Below are positions 53,346 to 61,877 of a DNA stretch of 64,000 bases, in pieces. The DNA is from Lentzea cavernae (GTDB lineage Bacteria; Actinomycetota; Actinomycetes; Mycobacteriales; Pseudonocardiaceae). Position numbers and translations under genes: made by a program. Under the pieces are notes generated by a model. That model saw only the letters and a list, made by a program, of their open reading frames with translations. It ran no database searches and was not told the DNA's origin. Each line of letters opens with the position of its first letter. Position 1 is the first letter of the stretch. The stretch lies in the NCBI RefSeq assembly GCF_014653695.1, contig NZ_BNAR01000019.1, forward strand, positions 62,001 through 126,000. Reading direction: 5' to 3'.

Positions 53346-54092
53346 TCAGTTGCGCGTCACCGGGTGGCGCATCCAGAGGTTCGTCTCCTCGTAGACCCCC
53401 TGGTCGTGCTCCCGGTCGATCACGACGAGGTCCAGCCCTCCCGCGACGACGTACCGCCCGCTCCGCGGGAACACCATCCCGGTCCACCGCTCCCACTCCG
53501 CGACGCTCCCGGTCACCACCATCGACCGGGCCGCCGGCCCGAGGATCGCGGCCCCGAGCCGCTGGTGCGTGCGAATCCACGGGTCGAGGTGCAACCCGTC
53601 CGCACGCGACCACCGCTGGAAGTCCTCCATGGACGTCAACGGGTAGCTCGCCTTGAGCGTCGGCCGCACCGGCACGACCACCCGCAGCAGCCCGTCGTCC
53701 ACCGCCCGTTCCCGCAGCGCGGTGAGCACCTTTCCCGCCAGCCCGCCTCCGGTCCGGTCAGACCGCACCGTCGCCGCCACGACGCACAGCGTGTCCGGCA
53801 CGACACCGCTCTCGTGCCCGGTGACCGCCGCGACCAGCGACCCGTCGTACCCGCCGTCCGGCAGGGTCGCCGTCTCACCGTCCCAGCTCAGGGCCACCGC
53901 CGTCGCCCGTGCCAGCACCGCGTCGTCGTCATCGAGCAGCAACACGTCGTAGCGCGGGAAGTACTCCGCCACGGCGTCGCGGTAGGTCGCGGGAATCCGT
54001 CCGCGCAGCACGAACGCGGGCCAGCCGTCCCGCAACGAAGCCTGGGCATCGCCCTGGAGGTCGGGGCGCTCGCTGTTCGAGACGATCTTCAC
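53346..54092 (-). CDS. GNAT-like N-acetyltransferase
   Basis: A 248-residue protein with a GNAT-type core: the acyl-CoA loop is VVAATVRSDRTGGGLAGKVL, followed by LRVVVPVRPTLKASYPLT. The C-terminal 80 residues (DPWIRTHQRLGAAILGPAARSM) form an extension seen in a subset of long GNAT-like proteins. Acceptor unknown. The GTG start lies 16 nt after the upstream membrane-protein gene on the same strand. Confidence 0.7.
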   Translation of the reverse strand: MKIVSNSERPDLQGDAQASLRDGWPAFVLRGRIPATYRDAVAEYFPRYDVLLLDDDDAVLARATAVALSWDGETATLPDGGYDGSLVAAVTGHESGVVPDTLCVVAATVRSDRTGGGLAGKVLTALRERAVDDGLLRVVVPVRPTLKASYPLTSMEDFQRWSRADGLHLDPWIRTHQRLGAAILGPAARSMVVTGSVAEWERWTGMVFPRSGRYVVAGGLDLVVIDREHDQGVYEETNLWMRHPVTRN

Positions 54093-54108
54093 GAGCTGAT
54101 CCCATGGA

Positions 54109-55062
54109 TCACGAGACGTGCTTGACGGTGAGCAGTTGGGCGGTCTTGTTGGGGGTGCGGATGATCGTGGCCTCGTAGGTGCCGGACTGGGTGCGCGACG
54201 TCTCGTAGGTCGTGAAGAACGTCTCGGTCCACCGGGCCACGAGCGAGTAACTGGCCTTCACGCGGATCAACCCGAACTCCGCGTCCTTGGTGCTCGTCCA
54301 GTTGGCGACCGGGTCACCCTCGACCTCGCGGGTCATGTCCTTGCCAGACGGCGTGTGCGGGTTGTGCGGGCACTTCGGCGGCATCGGCACGGTGGCCGCG
54401 CACGCGGCGAACCCGTCGCGCACGGCCTTGGTGAGGTCGCCGTCGGGCAGGTCGTACCGCTCCTTGCGGATCGTGCCGGCCGCCGGTGCCGGCTTCGGCT
54501 GCCGGATCGACTCGATCCGCGTCTGGTCGCCCCGCCACGGCACCTCGGTCTCGAAGTGGAACCCCTTCACCTCGACGGCCTTGCCGGTCGCTGCCTCGTA
54601 GCCGACGGTCATCACCGCGGTTCCGCGCGCCAGGAACTTGTCGTCGACCCACCGGACCTGCATGCCGTCGCGGGGTTCACCGACGAGTTCCCAGCGAACG
54701 TTGCGCGGAGAGGTCGCGCTGTGGGCCTGCGGGCAGTTCACGGGTTCCAGCACGACCTCGGTCGCGCACTGCGCGAGCTTGTCCGCGACCACCTCCGCCA
54801 CCGCGTCGTCGCTCACGCCTGCGGGCCGGGTTCCCTGATCGGCGGCGGGGAAGACGGGCTTGTCGTCGCCCTGACACGCGGCGCCGATGGCGATGATGAC
54901 GACGACCAACGCGAAGCCCACCGCGAACTGGACCGCACTCGGCTTGTCCGGCGGCGGCTCGGCGCCGCTCTTCGTCGCGGCGTCGCCGCCCATGTTGAGC
55001 GTGTGTACCTTCCCGATCTGGAAGCTGTTGCCGGTCACCCGGCCCTTGAACTCGTTGGACAT
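54109..55062 (-). CDS. Single-pass membrane protein with amyloid-motif-like N-terminus and duplicated Cys domain
   Basis: A 317-residue protein. Its first 24 residues (FKGRVTGNSFQIGKVHTLN) resemble the G-x-V-x-G-N-x-x-Q-x-G-x-V-H amyloid signalling motif (BASS type) found at the ends of actinobacterial signalling proteins. A membrane helix follows at about residues 44-62 (FAVGFALVVVIIAIGAAC). The extracytoplasmic part has two similar modules, each with a cysteine pair (CATEVVLEPVNC and CAATVPMPPKC) followed by a beta-rich stretch. It heads a minus-strand set with the GNAT and small membrane protein. Function unknown; the motif match is by eye. Confidence 0.6.
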   Translation of the reverse strand: MSNEFKGRVTGNSFQIGKVHTLNMGGDAATKSGAEPPPDKPSAVQFAVGFALVVVIIAIGAACQGDDKPVFPAADQGTRPAGVSDDAVAEVVADKLAQCATEVVLEPVNCPQAHSATSPRNVRWELVGEPRDGMQVRWVDDKFLARGTAVMTVGYEAATGKAVEVKGFHFETEVPWRGDQTRIESIRQPKPAPAAGTIRKERYDLPDGDLTKAVRDGFAACAATVPMPPKCPHNPHTPSGKDMTREVEGDPVANWTSTKDAEFGLIRVKASYSLVARWTETFFTTYETSRTQSGTYEATIIRTPNKTAQLLTVKHVS

Positions 55063-55139
55063 GGCCGGATGCTAAGCAGGCAAGCGCCCGGACGGCCGCA
55101 TCTCCCGCTGGCCAGTTCGTTGACACGTAAGGGAAATCG

Positions 55140-55517
55140 TTGCTCCACCACGTGGAATTGTGGGTCCAGGACCTGACCAGGGCCGAGGTCTCCTTCGGCT
55201 GGATCTTCACCCGGCTCGGCTGGACCGAGCACCAGCGCTGGAACAACGGCGTCAGCTGGAAGCTGAACGAGACCTACGTGGTCGTGGAGCAGTCCCCGGC
55301 GACGACAGGCCCCCACGACCGCATGCGGGCGGGCCTGAACCACCTCGCCCTGCACGCCGGAAGCCGGGAGGACGTCGACCGCCTCACGGAGGAATCCGAG
55401 GCCAACGGCTGGAAGCTCATGTTCGCGGACCGTCATCCTCACGCCGGAGGACCAGACCACTACGCGGCGTTCATGGAGAACGAGGACGGGTTCGAAATCG
55501 AGCTGGTGGCGGGCTGA
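55140..55517 (+). CDS. VOC-family (glyoxalase/bleomycin-resistance fold) protein
   Basis: A 125-residue protein of two beta-alpha-beta-beta-beta modules. LHHVELWVQDLTRAEVSFGWI begins the first module with the metal-binding His; LNHLALHAGS and ENEDGFEIELVA mark the second, ending in the family's Glu. Substrate unknown. The TTG start at 55140 is supported by aaggga upstream. Divergent from the amyloid-motif-like gene. Confidence 0.8.
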   Translation: MLHHVELWVQDLTRAEVSFGWIFTRLGWTEHQRWNNGVSWKLNETYVVVEQSPATTGPHDRMRAGLNHLALHAGSREDVDRLTEESEANGWKLMFADRHPHAGGPDHYAAFMENEDGFEIELVAG

Positions 55518-55522
55518 CCGTG

Positions 55523-55528
55523 TAAAGA
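55523..55528 (+). promoter_or_regulatory. -10 hexamer for leaderless lipoprotein gene
   Basis: TAAAGA (within TAAAGAT) ends 8 nt before the GTG at 55537, which I take as the lipoprotein start. Confidence 0.4.
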
Positions 55529-55536
55529 TGCCGATC

Positions 55537-56145
55537 GTGCCGAGACTCTTCACAGCCGCGTTGGCCCTGCTCCTGGCCGGGTGCGCGGCCACGCCGGGGC
55601 CCGCGCCCGTCAGCAGCGAGACGACGACGGCCGGCACGGAGCAACTGTCCGATCAGGACCTGCAGGCGAAGTGGTGGACGTGGGCTGCGTCGAGTCCGGA
55701 GAACCGCAGCCCCGTGGTCGACGACACGGGTCAGTGGTGCGCGGAGAACCAGCCGGAGGACGTGTGGTTCTTCGCCGGCACGTTCGGCGGGACCGTCGAC
55801 CGCAGGTGCAAGATGCCCGCGGGGCGGCCGCTCGCCGGTCCCGCGCTCAACCTCATGTCGACCGCCGAGGGCTGCGCGCAGTTCATGGCGGACGCGAAGG
55901 GGTCGGTCACGCTCGACGGGCAGTTGCTGGAGCTGCGGCGGATCGCGCCGGTCGCGGTCGCCTACCAGGCGGCGCGGGGCAACGTGGTGGGGCAGCGCGA
56001 GGGACGGGTGACGGGGCAGGGGTGCGGGCTGTGGGCGTGGATCCCGCCGCTCAAGTCCGGTGAGCACGAGCTGCTGGTCAAGGGGTCGTCGGGCACGTTC
56101 AGCACCACGGCGCGCTACCTGTTCACGGTCAGCTCTGCCGGCTAG
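55537..56145 (+). CDS. Secreted lipoprotein of unknown function
   Basis: A 202-residue lipoprotein. The signal peptide RLFTAALALLLAGC ends in the lipobox LAGC. The mature part shows the pattern KWWTWAASSPENRSPVVDDT then WCAENQPEDVWFFAGTFGG and CKMPAGRPL, which recurs in uncharacterised actinobacterial secreted proteins. ATG 55528 is an alternative start, but the GTG at 55537 has better -10 spacing. It ends in a 17-bp tail overlap with the next, convergent gene. Confidence 0.7.
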   Translation: MPRLFTAALALLLAGCAATPGPAPVSSETTTAGTEQLSDQDLQAKWWTWAASSPENRSPVVDDTGQWCAENQPEDVWFFAGTFGGTVDRRCKMPAGRPLAGPALNLMSTAEGCAQFMADAKGSVTLDGQLLELRRIAPVAVAYQAARGNVVGQREGRVTGQGCGLWAWIPPLKSGEHELLVKGSSGTFSTTARYLFTVSSAG

Positions 56146-56539
56146 CCGAGTCCTTGCTCGCGAGGAACCCGCCCAGCAGCATCCCGAGGCCGGCCGGCGC
56201 GAGGACGAGCAACGCCGTGAACGCCGCTCCGCCCGTGAGCGCGACCCACAGCGCCTCCTGCCCGGTCTGGTCCACCAGCAACGCCGTCCCGATCACACCC
56301 AGCGCACCGGCGAACGGGCCCGCGATCAGCGACGCGACGAACCACTGCATGCCTCGCCCGTCCAGGTCGCGCAGCGCGTCGACGGCGCCCCAGAGCACGG
56401 CCGCGACGATCAGCAGCGCGAGCGCGATCGGCCGGACCGAGGAGGCCTCGGGGCTGCGCACGCCCACGGCCGCCACGCCGGTCTGCACGGCTCCGTGCAG
56501 GAGCCCCATCCACAACGCACGGACGAACCAAGGACTCAT
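56129..56539 (-). CDS. B-4DMT-type small membrane transporter-like protein
   Basis: A 136-residue protein with four hydrophobic segments. In mycobacteria a protein of this type (B-4DMT) is encoded between aroQ and pepQ, and the position here (just before pepQ, divergent) agrees. Transport substrate unknown. Start ATG 56539. Confidence 0.7.
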   Translation of the reverse strand: MSPWFVRALWMGLLHGAVQTGVAAVGVRSPEASSVRPIALALLIVAAVLWGAVDALRDLDGRGMQWFVASLIAGPFAGALGVIGTALLVDQTGQEALWVALTGGAAFTALLVLAPAGLGMLLGGFLASKDSASRQS

Positions 56540-56561
56540 GCGGACAGCTTAGGACTGGCCG

Positions 56562-56567
56562 TACGCT
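56562..56567 (+). promoter_or_regulatory. -10 hexamer for leaderless pepQ
   Basis: TACGCT ends 7 nt before the ATG at 56575. No ribosome site is visible between them. Confidence 0.5.
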
Positions 56568-56574
56568 GCGAGAC

Positions 56575-57645
56575 ATGTCGTCGTACGCCGCACGCCGAAC
56601 CGCCCTTCGCGAGGAGCTCCAGGCCGCGAACCTGGACGCGTTGCTCGTGACGAACCTGCTGAACGTCCGGTACCTCACCGGGTTCACCGGATCGAACGCC
56701 GCCGTGCTCATCGGCGCGGACGGCGACGACGTGTTCTGCACGGACGGCCGCTACCTCACGCAGTCGGCGAAGCAGGTGCCGGACCTGGAGCGGCTCATCG
56801 ACCGGCCGTGCGACACCGCGCTCGCGAGCAGGGCGAAGGGCAGGCTCGGGTTCGAGAGCCACCACGTCACGGTCGACGGCCTCGACGAGCTGACGGCGGC
56901 CTCCCCCAAGGCCGAGCTGCACAAGGCGGGCGGCCTGGTCGAGAAGCTGCGGCTGGTCAAGGACGAGGTCGAGATCGAGGCGCTGCGGATGGCGTGCGCG
57001 GCGGCCGACCGCGCGCTCGCCGCGTTGATCGGGCACGGCGGGCTGCGGGCGGGCCGCACCGAACGCGAGGTCGCGCGCGAGCTGGAGAGCCGCATGCTCG
57101 ACCACGGCGCCGAGGGCCCGTCGTTCTCCTCGATCGTGGCGTTCGGCGCGAACTCGGCCGTGCCGCACCACTCGCCGACGGACGCGACGCTGCGCACCGG
57201 CGACCTCGTCAAGCTCGACTTCGGCGCCCTGGTCGACGGCTACCACTCCGACATGACGCGCACGCTCGTCCTCGGCAGGCCCGCCGACTGGCAGCGCGAC
57301 CTGTACGACCTGGTCGCGCGGTCGCAGGCGGCCGGGCGCAACGCCCTGGAGCCGGGCGTGAAGGTGAGCGACGTCGACCGCGCGTCGCGCGAGGTGATCG
57401 AGAAGGCCGGGCACGGGAACGAGTTCCTGCACGGCCTCGGCCACGGCGTCGGGCTGGAGATCCACGAGGCACCGGCGTTGTCGAAGGCAGGTGCCGGTAC
57501 ACTTTCGGCCGGTATGGCGGTCACCGTCGAGCCCGGCGTCTACTTGCCGGGGCGGGGCGGGGTCCGCATCGAGGACAACCTCGTGGTCCGCGAGAGCGGG
57601 CCGGAGCTCCTCACCCTGACCACGAAAGAACTCGTGGTCGTCTGA
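56575..57645 (+). CDS. pepQ: Xaa-Pro aminopeptidase/dipeptidase (M24B)
   Basis: A 356-residue metallopeptidase cleaving Xaa-Pro bonds. The N-terminal creatinase-like domain (about 1-125) precedes the pita-bread catalytic domain with metal ligands in LDFGALVDGYHSDMTRT, GLGHGVGLEIHE, VEPGVYLPG and VRIEDNLVV. Followed after 31 nt by efp with its own ribosome site. The pepQ-efp-nusB order is typical. Confidence 0.93.
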   Translation: MSSYAARRTALREELQAANLDALLVTNLLNVRYLTGFTGSNAAVLIGADGDDVFCTDGRYLTQSAKQVPDLERLIDRPCDTALASRAKGRLGFESHHVTVDGLDELTAASPKAELHKAGGLVEKLRLVKDEVEIEALRMACAAADRALAALIGHGGLRAGRTEREVARELESRMLDHGAEGPSFSSIVAFGANSAVPHHSPTDATLRTGDLVKLDFGALVDGYHSDMTRTLVLGRPADWQRDLYDLVARSQAAGRNALEPGVKVSDVDRASREVIEKAGHGNEFLHGLGHGVGLEIHEAPALSKAGAGTLSAGMAVTVEPGVYLPGRGGVRIEDNLVVRESGPELLTLTTKELVVV

Positions 57646-57676
57646 CACCCCCGTCCTACACAGGAGAAATCCCACC

Positions 57677-58246
57677 GTGGCCACCACGAACGACCTGAAG
57701 AACGGCCTGGTGCTGAACCTCGACGGCCAGCTCTGGACCGTCACCGCGTTCCAGCACGTCAAGCCCGGCAAGGGTGGCGCCTTCGTGCGCACGACCCTCA
57801 AGCACGTGCTGACCGGGAAGGTCGTCGACAAGACCTTCAACGCGGGCACCAAGGTCGAGACCGCCACCGTGGACAAGCGCGGCATGACCTACCTGTACAA
57901 GGAAGGCACCGACTTCATCTTCATGGACGGTGACACCTACGACCAGATTCCGGTTCCGGCCGAGACGGTCAGTGACGCCGCGAACTACCTGCTGGAGAAC
58001 CAGGAGGCGATGGTCGCGACGCACGAGGGCGTCCCGCTGTTCGTCGAGCTCCCGACCTCGGTCGAGCTGATCATCCAGCACACCGACCCCGGCCTGCAGG
58101 GCGACCGCTCCACCGGCGGCACCAAGCCCGCGACGCTGGAGACCGGCGCCGAGATCCAGGTCCCGCTGTTCGTCACGACCGGCGAGAAGATCAAGGTCGA
58201 CACCCGCGACGGTCGCTACCTCGGCCGGATCAGCGACAAGTCCTGA
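57677..58246 (+). CDS. efp: Elongation factor P
   Basis: A 189-residue EF-P that relieves ribosome stalling at polyproline stretches. Domain I carries the functional loop KPGKGGAFVRT, with Lys at its tip where other EF-Ps are modified; domains II and III follow and end with IKVDTRDGRYLGRI. GTG start after acaggaga. Overlaps nusB by one base. Confidence 0.96.
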   Translation: MATTNDLKNGLVLNLDGQLWTVTAFQHVKPGKGGAFVRTTLKHVLTGKVVDKTFNAGTKVETATVDKRGMTYLYKEGTDFIFMDGDTYDQIPVPAETVSDAANYLLENQEAMVATHEGVPLFVELPTSVELIIQHTDPGLQGDRSTGGTKPATLETGAEIQVPLFVTTGEKIKVDTRDGRYLGRISDKS

Positions 58247-58665
58247 TGGGTGCTCGGAGCAAGGCCCGCAAGCGCGCGGTCGACTTCCTCTACGAAGCCG
58301 ACCTCCTCGGCAGCGACGCCGTGACGTTGCTGGCCCAGCGCGTCGGGTCTCCTGACGTCCCGCCGGTCAACGACTACACCGTCTCCCTGGTCGAGGGCGT
58401 CACCGCGCACCGCTCGCGCATCGACGACCTCATCTCGGAGCACGCCGAGGGCTGGACCCTGCAGCGGATGCCGGCGGTCGACCGCGCGATCCTGCGTCTC
58501 GGGCTGTACGAGCTGCTGTGGGCGGCCGACGTGCCGGACGCCGTCGCGATCGACGAGGCCGTCGAGCTCGCCAAGGGCCTCTCGACGGACGACTCGCCGC
58601 GGTTCGTGAACGGCGTGCTCGGCCGGATCGCCGTGATCGCGGACCAGCTGCGCGCTGTCCTGTAG
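58246..58665 (+). CDS. nusB: Transcription antitermination factor NusB
   Basis: A 139-residue all-helical protein for rRNA antitermination. SKARKRAVDFLYEADLLG starts the RNA-binding face, and VDRAILRLGLYELLW with AIDEAVELAKGLSTDDSPRFVNGVLG is diagnostic. Starts inside the efp stop (TGATG). Ends at the terminator at 58672. Confidence 0.95.
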   Translation: MGARSKARKRAVDFLYEADLLGSDAVTLLAQRVGSPDVPPVNDYTVSLVEGVTAHRSRIDDLISEHAEGWTLQRMPAVDRAILRLGLYELLWAADVPDAVAIDEAVELAKGLSTDDSPRFVNGVLGRIAVIADQLRAVL

Positions 58666-58671
58666 CACTTC

Positions 58672-58706
58672 CCGCGGGCGTCACGTCACCGGCGTGACGC
58701 CCGCGG
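58672..58706. terminator. Bidirectional terminator after nusB
   Basis: Perfect 14-nt arms (58672-58685 and 58693-58706) with a 7-nt loop, between convergent stops of nusB and the HD gene. Confidence 0.8.
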
Positions 58707-58707
58707 T

Positions 58708-59337
58708 TCAGCTCCGGGCCCAGCCGCGCCGCTCGCCCTCGTCGATCAGCCGCACGGCCGCCTCCCAGAGCTTCGCGGACCCCTCGCCGATCACGGCCTT
58801 GCGCGCCCGCACGTTGTTCGCGGTCACGCCCGGCGTCCGCCAGGTCCCGCCCTTCGCCATCCAGTTGAGCAGCAGCGGTTGCAGCCGGTCCATGGCCTTG
58901 GCGAACCGCGCCTCGGGCGTCGCGCGCGCCTCGAACTCGTCCCACAACGCCCGCATCGTCCGGCCCGCGTCGTCCGGCAGGATGCCGAACAACCGGTCCG
59001 CGGCCGCCTCTTCCCGTTCCTGCTGGCTCACGCCCAGCTCGGTGTCGTAGATCGGCGTGTCCCCCGCGTAGATCTCCACGAGGTCGTGCACCACCACGAG
59101 CTTCATCGTGTGGCCGACGTCGATCGGCTCGTCGGCGTACTCCGCGAGCGTTATGACCATCAGCGCGAGGTGCCACGAGTGCTCCGCGTCGTTCTCACGC
59201 CTGTCGGCCGCCGCGAGAGGGGACGCGCGCAGCACGGTCTTGAGCTGGTCGACCTCGATCAGGAACGTGAGGTGGTCGCGCAGCCGGGAGTCCACACCGG
59301 ACGGCAGCGGGTTCTGATCAGCGAGAAGTCCTGTCAC
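58708..59337 (-). CDS. HD-domain hydrolase (YfbR-like)
   Basis: A 209-residue protein with the HD phosphohydrolase metal set: ENDAEHSWHLAL (first His), LVVVHDLVEIYAGDTP (His-Asp and Asp). The family includes 5'-deoxyribonucleotidases of the YfbR type. Substrate unverified. The GTG start lies 12 nt after the NmrA-like gene, which suggests co-transcription. Confidence 0.8.
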   Translation of the reverse strand: MTGLLADQNPLPSGVDSRLRDHLTFLIEVDQLKTVLRASPLAAADRRENDAEHSWHLALMVITLAEYADEPIDVGHTMKLVVVHDLVEIYAGDTPIYDTELGVSQQEREEAAADRLFGILPDDAGRTMRALWDEFEARATPEARFAKAMDRLQPLLLNWMAKGGTWRTPGVTANNVRARKAVIGEGSAKLWEAAVRLIDEGERRGWARS

Positions 59338-59349
59338 GTTGCGAGGATG

Positions 59350-60051
59350 CTACCGGCCTGCGAGGAACTCCTCCCACGTGCGGGCGCCGCGGTCCCCGTC
59401 CAGGCTCAGGTTCAGCCCGCTTCGGTAGGCCTTCCCGGCCTTGCCCGGCAGCGGGATCGGCACCGTGAGCCGGCGCTTGCCCTCGACGGTCAGGTAGCCG
59501 CGCACGAGCTCGCGGAGGTCGAAGTCCGCGGGCCCGGCGAGATCGGTCACGCGGCCTGCGGGCCGTCCCAGCGCCAGTCCGGCCAGCCGGGCGGCGACGT
59601 CGCGGGCGTCGACCGGCTGCAGCCGCATCGCCGGCACCGGCACGATCGGGAGCTTCGCGAGGCCCCGCACCATCGTCAGCGCCAGGTCGTGGAACTGGGC
59701 GGCGCGCAGGATCGTGAACGGGATCCCCGACGCCTCGACCGCCTCCTCGCTCGCGAGCTTGGTGCGCAACCACGCCAGCGGCACGGTGTCGGCGCCGATC
59801 ACCGAGATGTAGACGAAGTGCCGGACGCCCCGGCAGGCCGCGAGCAGGTTGCGGGTCGCGACGTCGTCGCCCTTCTGCCCGCCCGCGAGGTGCACGACCA
59901 CGTCGGCCTCGATCGGCGGGACGTCTCCGAGCAGGTCGCAGGCGATGTCACCGCGGCGGCTCAGCACCGTCACGCCGGCGCCCGATTCGCGCAGCAACGG
60001 GACCAGGTGCCTGCCCAGAGTGCCGGTTCCACCCGTGACGACGATCTTCAT
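59350..60051 (-). CDS. NAD(P)H-binding NmrA/epimerase-like protein
   Basis: A 233-residue Rossmann-fold protein. MKIVVTGGTGTLGRHLVPLL is the dinucleotide-binding start, VVVHLAGGQKG the next landmark, and FTILRAAQFHDL the NmrA-like substrate face. It is divergent from the SigJ-like sigma gene. ECF sigma factors of this type are often next to such oxidoreductase/epimerase genes, which may be their targets. ggagggtaatc precedes the ATG. Confidence 0.8.
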   Translation of the reverse strand: MKIVVTGGTGTLGRHLVPLLRESGAGVTVLSRRGDIACDLLGDVPPIEADVVVHLAGGQKGDDVATRNLLAACRGVRHFVYISVIGADTVPLAWLRTKLASEEAVEASGIPFTILRAAQFHDLALTMVRGLAKLPIVPVPAMRLQPVDARDVAARLAGLALGRPAGRVTDLAGPADFDLRELVRGYLTVEGKRRLTVPIPLPGKAGKAYRSGLNLSLDGDRGARTWEEFLAGR

Positions 60052-60139
60052 GATTACCCTCCGAACGAGTCCGTTGCCCGCTCGACCCGGCAGCGCTCGG
60101 GAACGTGACAGGGTGTGTGCCAGGCCACAGGGGGAAGTC

Positions 60140-60949
60140 GTGATCGCGCAGTTCGAGCAGGAGCGCACGCGTTTGCGCGCCATCGCCCACCGCGTGCTGG
60201 GCTCGTTCGCCGAGGCGGACGACGCGCTGCAGGACGCCTGGCTCCGCGTGCAGCGCACCGACACCTCGGAGATCGAGAACCCGGCGGCCTGGCTCACGAC
60301 CGTCGTCGGCCGGGTGTGCCTGAACATGCTGCGCGACCGGCGCGAGCACGCGTTCGAGATGCCCGACCCCGTGATCGAGACGGGGGAGGAGCCCGAGCAG
60401 AGGGCCGTCGCGAACGACCAGGTCGGGCTCGCGATGCTGATCGTGCTCGACTCGCTGAAGCCCGACGAACGGCTGGCGTTCGTGCTGCACGACATGTTCG
60501 CCGTGCCGTTCGACGACATCGCGCCGTTGATCGACAAGACGCCGGCCACGGCCCGTCAGCTGGCGTCCCGCGCCCGCAAGCGCGTGCAGGACCGGCCGCA
60601 ACCCGACGCCGACCTGCCGAAACAGCGTCAGGTGGTGCAGGCGTTCCTCAGGGCGTCGCGGGACGGCGACCTGGAGGGCCTGGTGTCGGTGCTGCACCCG
60701 GACGTCGTGCTGCGCGCCGGTGCCCTGGAGGTCATCGGCGGCCGGAACGTGGCCGGGCGCGCCCAGCTGTTCCGCAAGTACGCCGCGGTCGCGGCCGTCG
60801 AGTTCGCCCTCGTCGGCGACGAGATCGGCTTCGTCACGAGGGTCGACGGCGTGCCGTTCTCGCTCATGTCCTTCACCGTGCGCGGCGGCCGGATCGTCGC
60901 GATCCACGTCATCCAGGACCGGGAACAACTGGCCGCGCTCCTGCCGTGA
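60140..60949 (+). CDS. SigJ-like ECF sigma factor with SnoaL-like C-terminus
   Basis: A 269-residue sigma-70 family factor. Region 2 (about 1-68: FAEADDALQDAWLRVQ) and region 4 (about 105-155: LVFVLHDMF-like block and DKTPATARQLASRARKR) are followed by a SnoaL/NTF2-like domain (about 165-265) that in such factors regulates activity without an anti-sigma. GTG 60140 sits shortly after gggga. Divergent NmrA-like gene and a degenerate copy downstream. Confidence 0.88.
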   Translation: MIAQFEQERTRLRAIAHRVLGSFAEADDALQDAWLRVQRTDTSEIENPAAWLTTVVGRVCLNMLRDRREHAFEMPDPVIETGEEPEQRAVANDQVGLAMLIVLDSLKPDERLAFVLHDMFAVPFDDIAPLIDKTPATARQLASRARKRVQDRPQPDADLPKQRQVVQAFLRASRDGDLEGLVSVLHPDVVLRAGALEVIGGRNVAGRAQLFRKYAAVAAVEFALVGDEIGFVTRVDGVPFSLMSFTVRGGRIVAIHVIQDREQLAALLP

Positions 60950-61030
60950 GCAATACCACTGGCGTCACTGGTCACGTCGAGCGCCCGCCAGGTGTCTATT
61001 CGAGGTGGGCGCACGACGTGAGGGGGACTG

Positions 61031-61756
61031 GTGACGATCGCGGAACTGGACCAGGGGGACAGGCTCGCCTACCGCATGCTCGGCCGGTTCGCCGACGCCG
61101 AGGACGCGGTCAGGCAGGCCCGGCGCAAGATCGAGAAGACCGGTGAGCCGGGCTGGCTGAGCACGGTGATCGCCCGCGTGAGCCTCACGATGCTGCGCGT
61201 GCGGGCGAAGAACGGCTTCGAGATGCCGGACCCGGTGGTGAGCAGGGAGCCGAACGACGAACCGGGCCTCGGCGTCCTGACCGCGCTCGACGCGCTGACC
61301 CCCGACGAACGCGTCGCCTACGTGCTGCACGACATGTTCGAGGAGCCGTTCGAGCAGGTGGCGCCGTTGATCGGCCGCACACCGCTGGGCGCGGCGCAGG
61401 TCGAGGCGCGGGCGCGGCAGCGGGTGGCGGGCCGGCCGGTGTCCGATGTGGACCTGGCGGGGCAGCGGGAGGTCGTCGGCGCGTTCATGGCGGGCGAGGA
61501 CGTGCTGGACGCCGGCGTGACGCTGCGGTCGGAGGAGATCTGGCTGCGCGGCACGGGCATGGTCGCGCCCAAGGCGGCGTTGCTGCGGGCGCCGTGCATG
61601 GAACCGGCGGTCGTCGGTGGCGAGGCCGGTCTGGTGTCGACCGTGGACGGTCAGCCCGTGGCGCTGGTGGCGTTCACGGTGCGCGAGCGGAAGATCGCGG
61701 CGATCCACGCGATCACGGACCGGGAGCACGTCCGCCGGCTCGTGGCACCGCGCTGA
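61031..61756 (+). CDS. Degenerate ECF sigma factor paralogue
   Basis: A 241-residue protein parallel to the preceding sigma factor: both share EMPDPVV, TPDERVAYVLHDMF-type blocks and a similar end (FTVRERKIAAIHAITDRE). The region 2 helix carrying the -10 contacts is shortened (EDAVRQARRKIEKTGEPGWL) and the C-terminal domain lacks about 15 residues. It may bind core or DNA poorly and act as a competitor or regulator, or be decaying. Start GTG 61031. Confidence 0.7.
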   Translation: MTIAELDQGDRLAYRMLGRFADAEDAVRQARRKIEKTGEPGWLSTVIARVSLTMLRVRAKNGFEMPDPVVSREPNDEPGLGVLTALDALTPDERVAYVLHDMFEEPFEQVAPLIGRTPLGAAQVEARARQRVAGRPVSDVDLAGQREVVGAFMAGEDVLDAGVTLRSEEIWLRGTGMVAPKAALLRAPCMEPAVVGGEAGLVSTVDGQPVALVAFTVRERKIAAIHAITDREHVRRLVAPR

Positions 61757-61795
61757 GCAGGGCTTCGCGGCAGGCCGTCACGCTGGGTGCAAACG

Positions 61796-61856
61796 CAGCA
61801 GTGGCTCCCCCGACGTCCTCAGGGCGACTGGCAGGACGTCACGGGAGCCACTGCTG
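61796..61856. terminator. Double-stem terminator between sigma paralogue and bldD
   Basis: Outer arms cagcagtggctccc (61796-61809) and its complement (61843-61856) enclose a second stem (61812-61819 with 61833-61840). Lies between convergent stops. Confidence 0.75.
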
Positions 61857-61877
61857 GCGGAAGGCGGAGCTGGGAGT

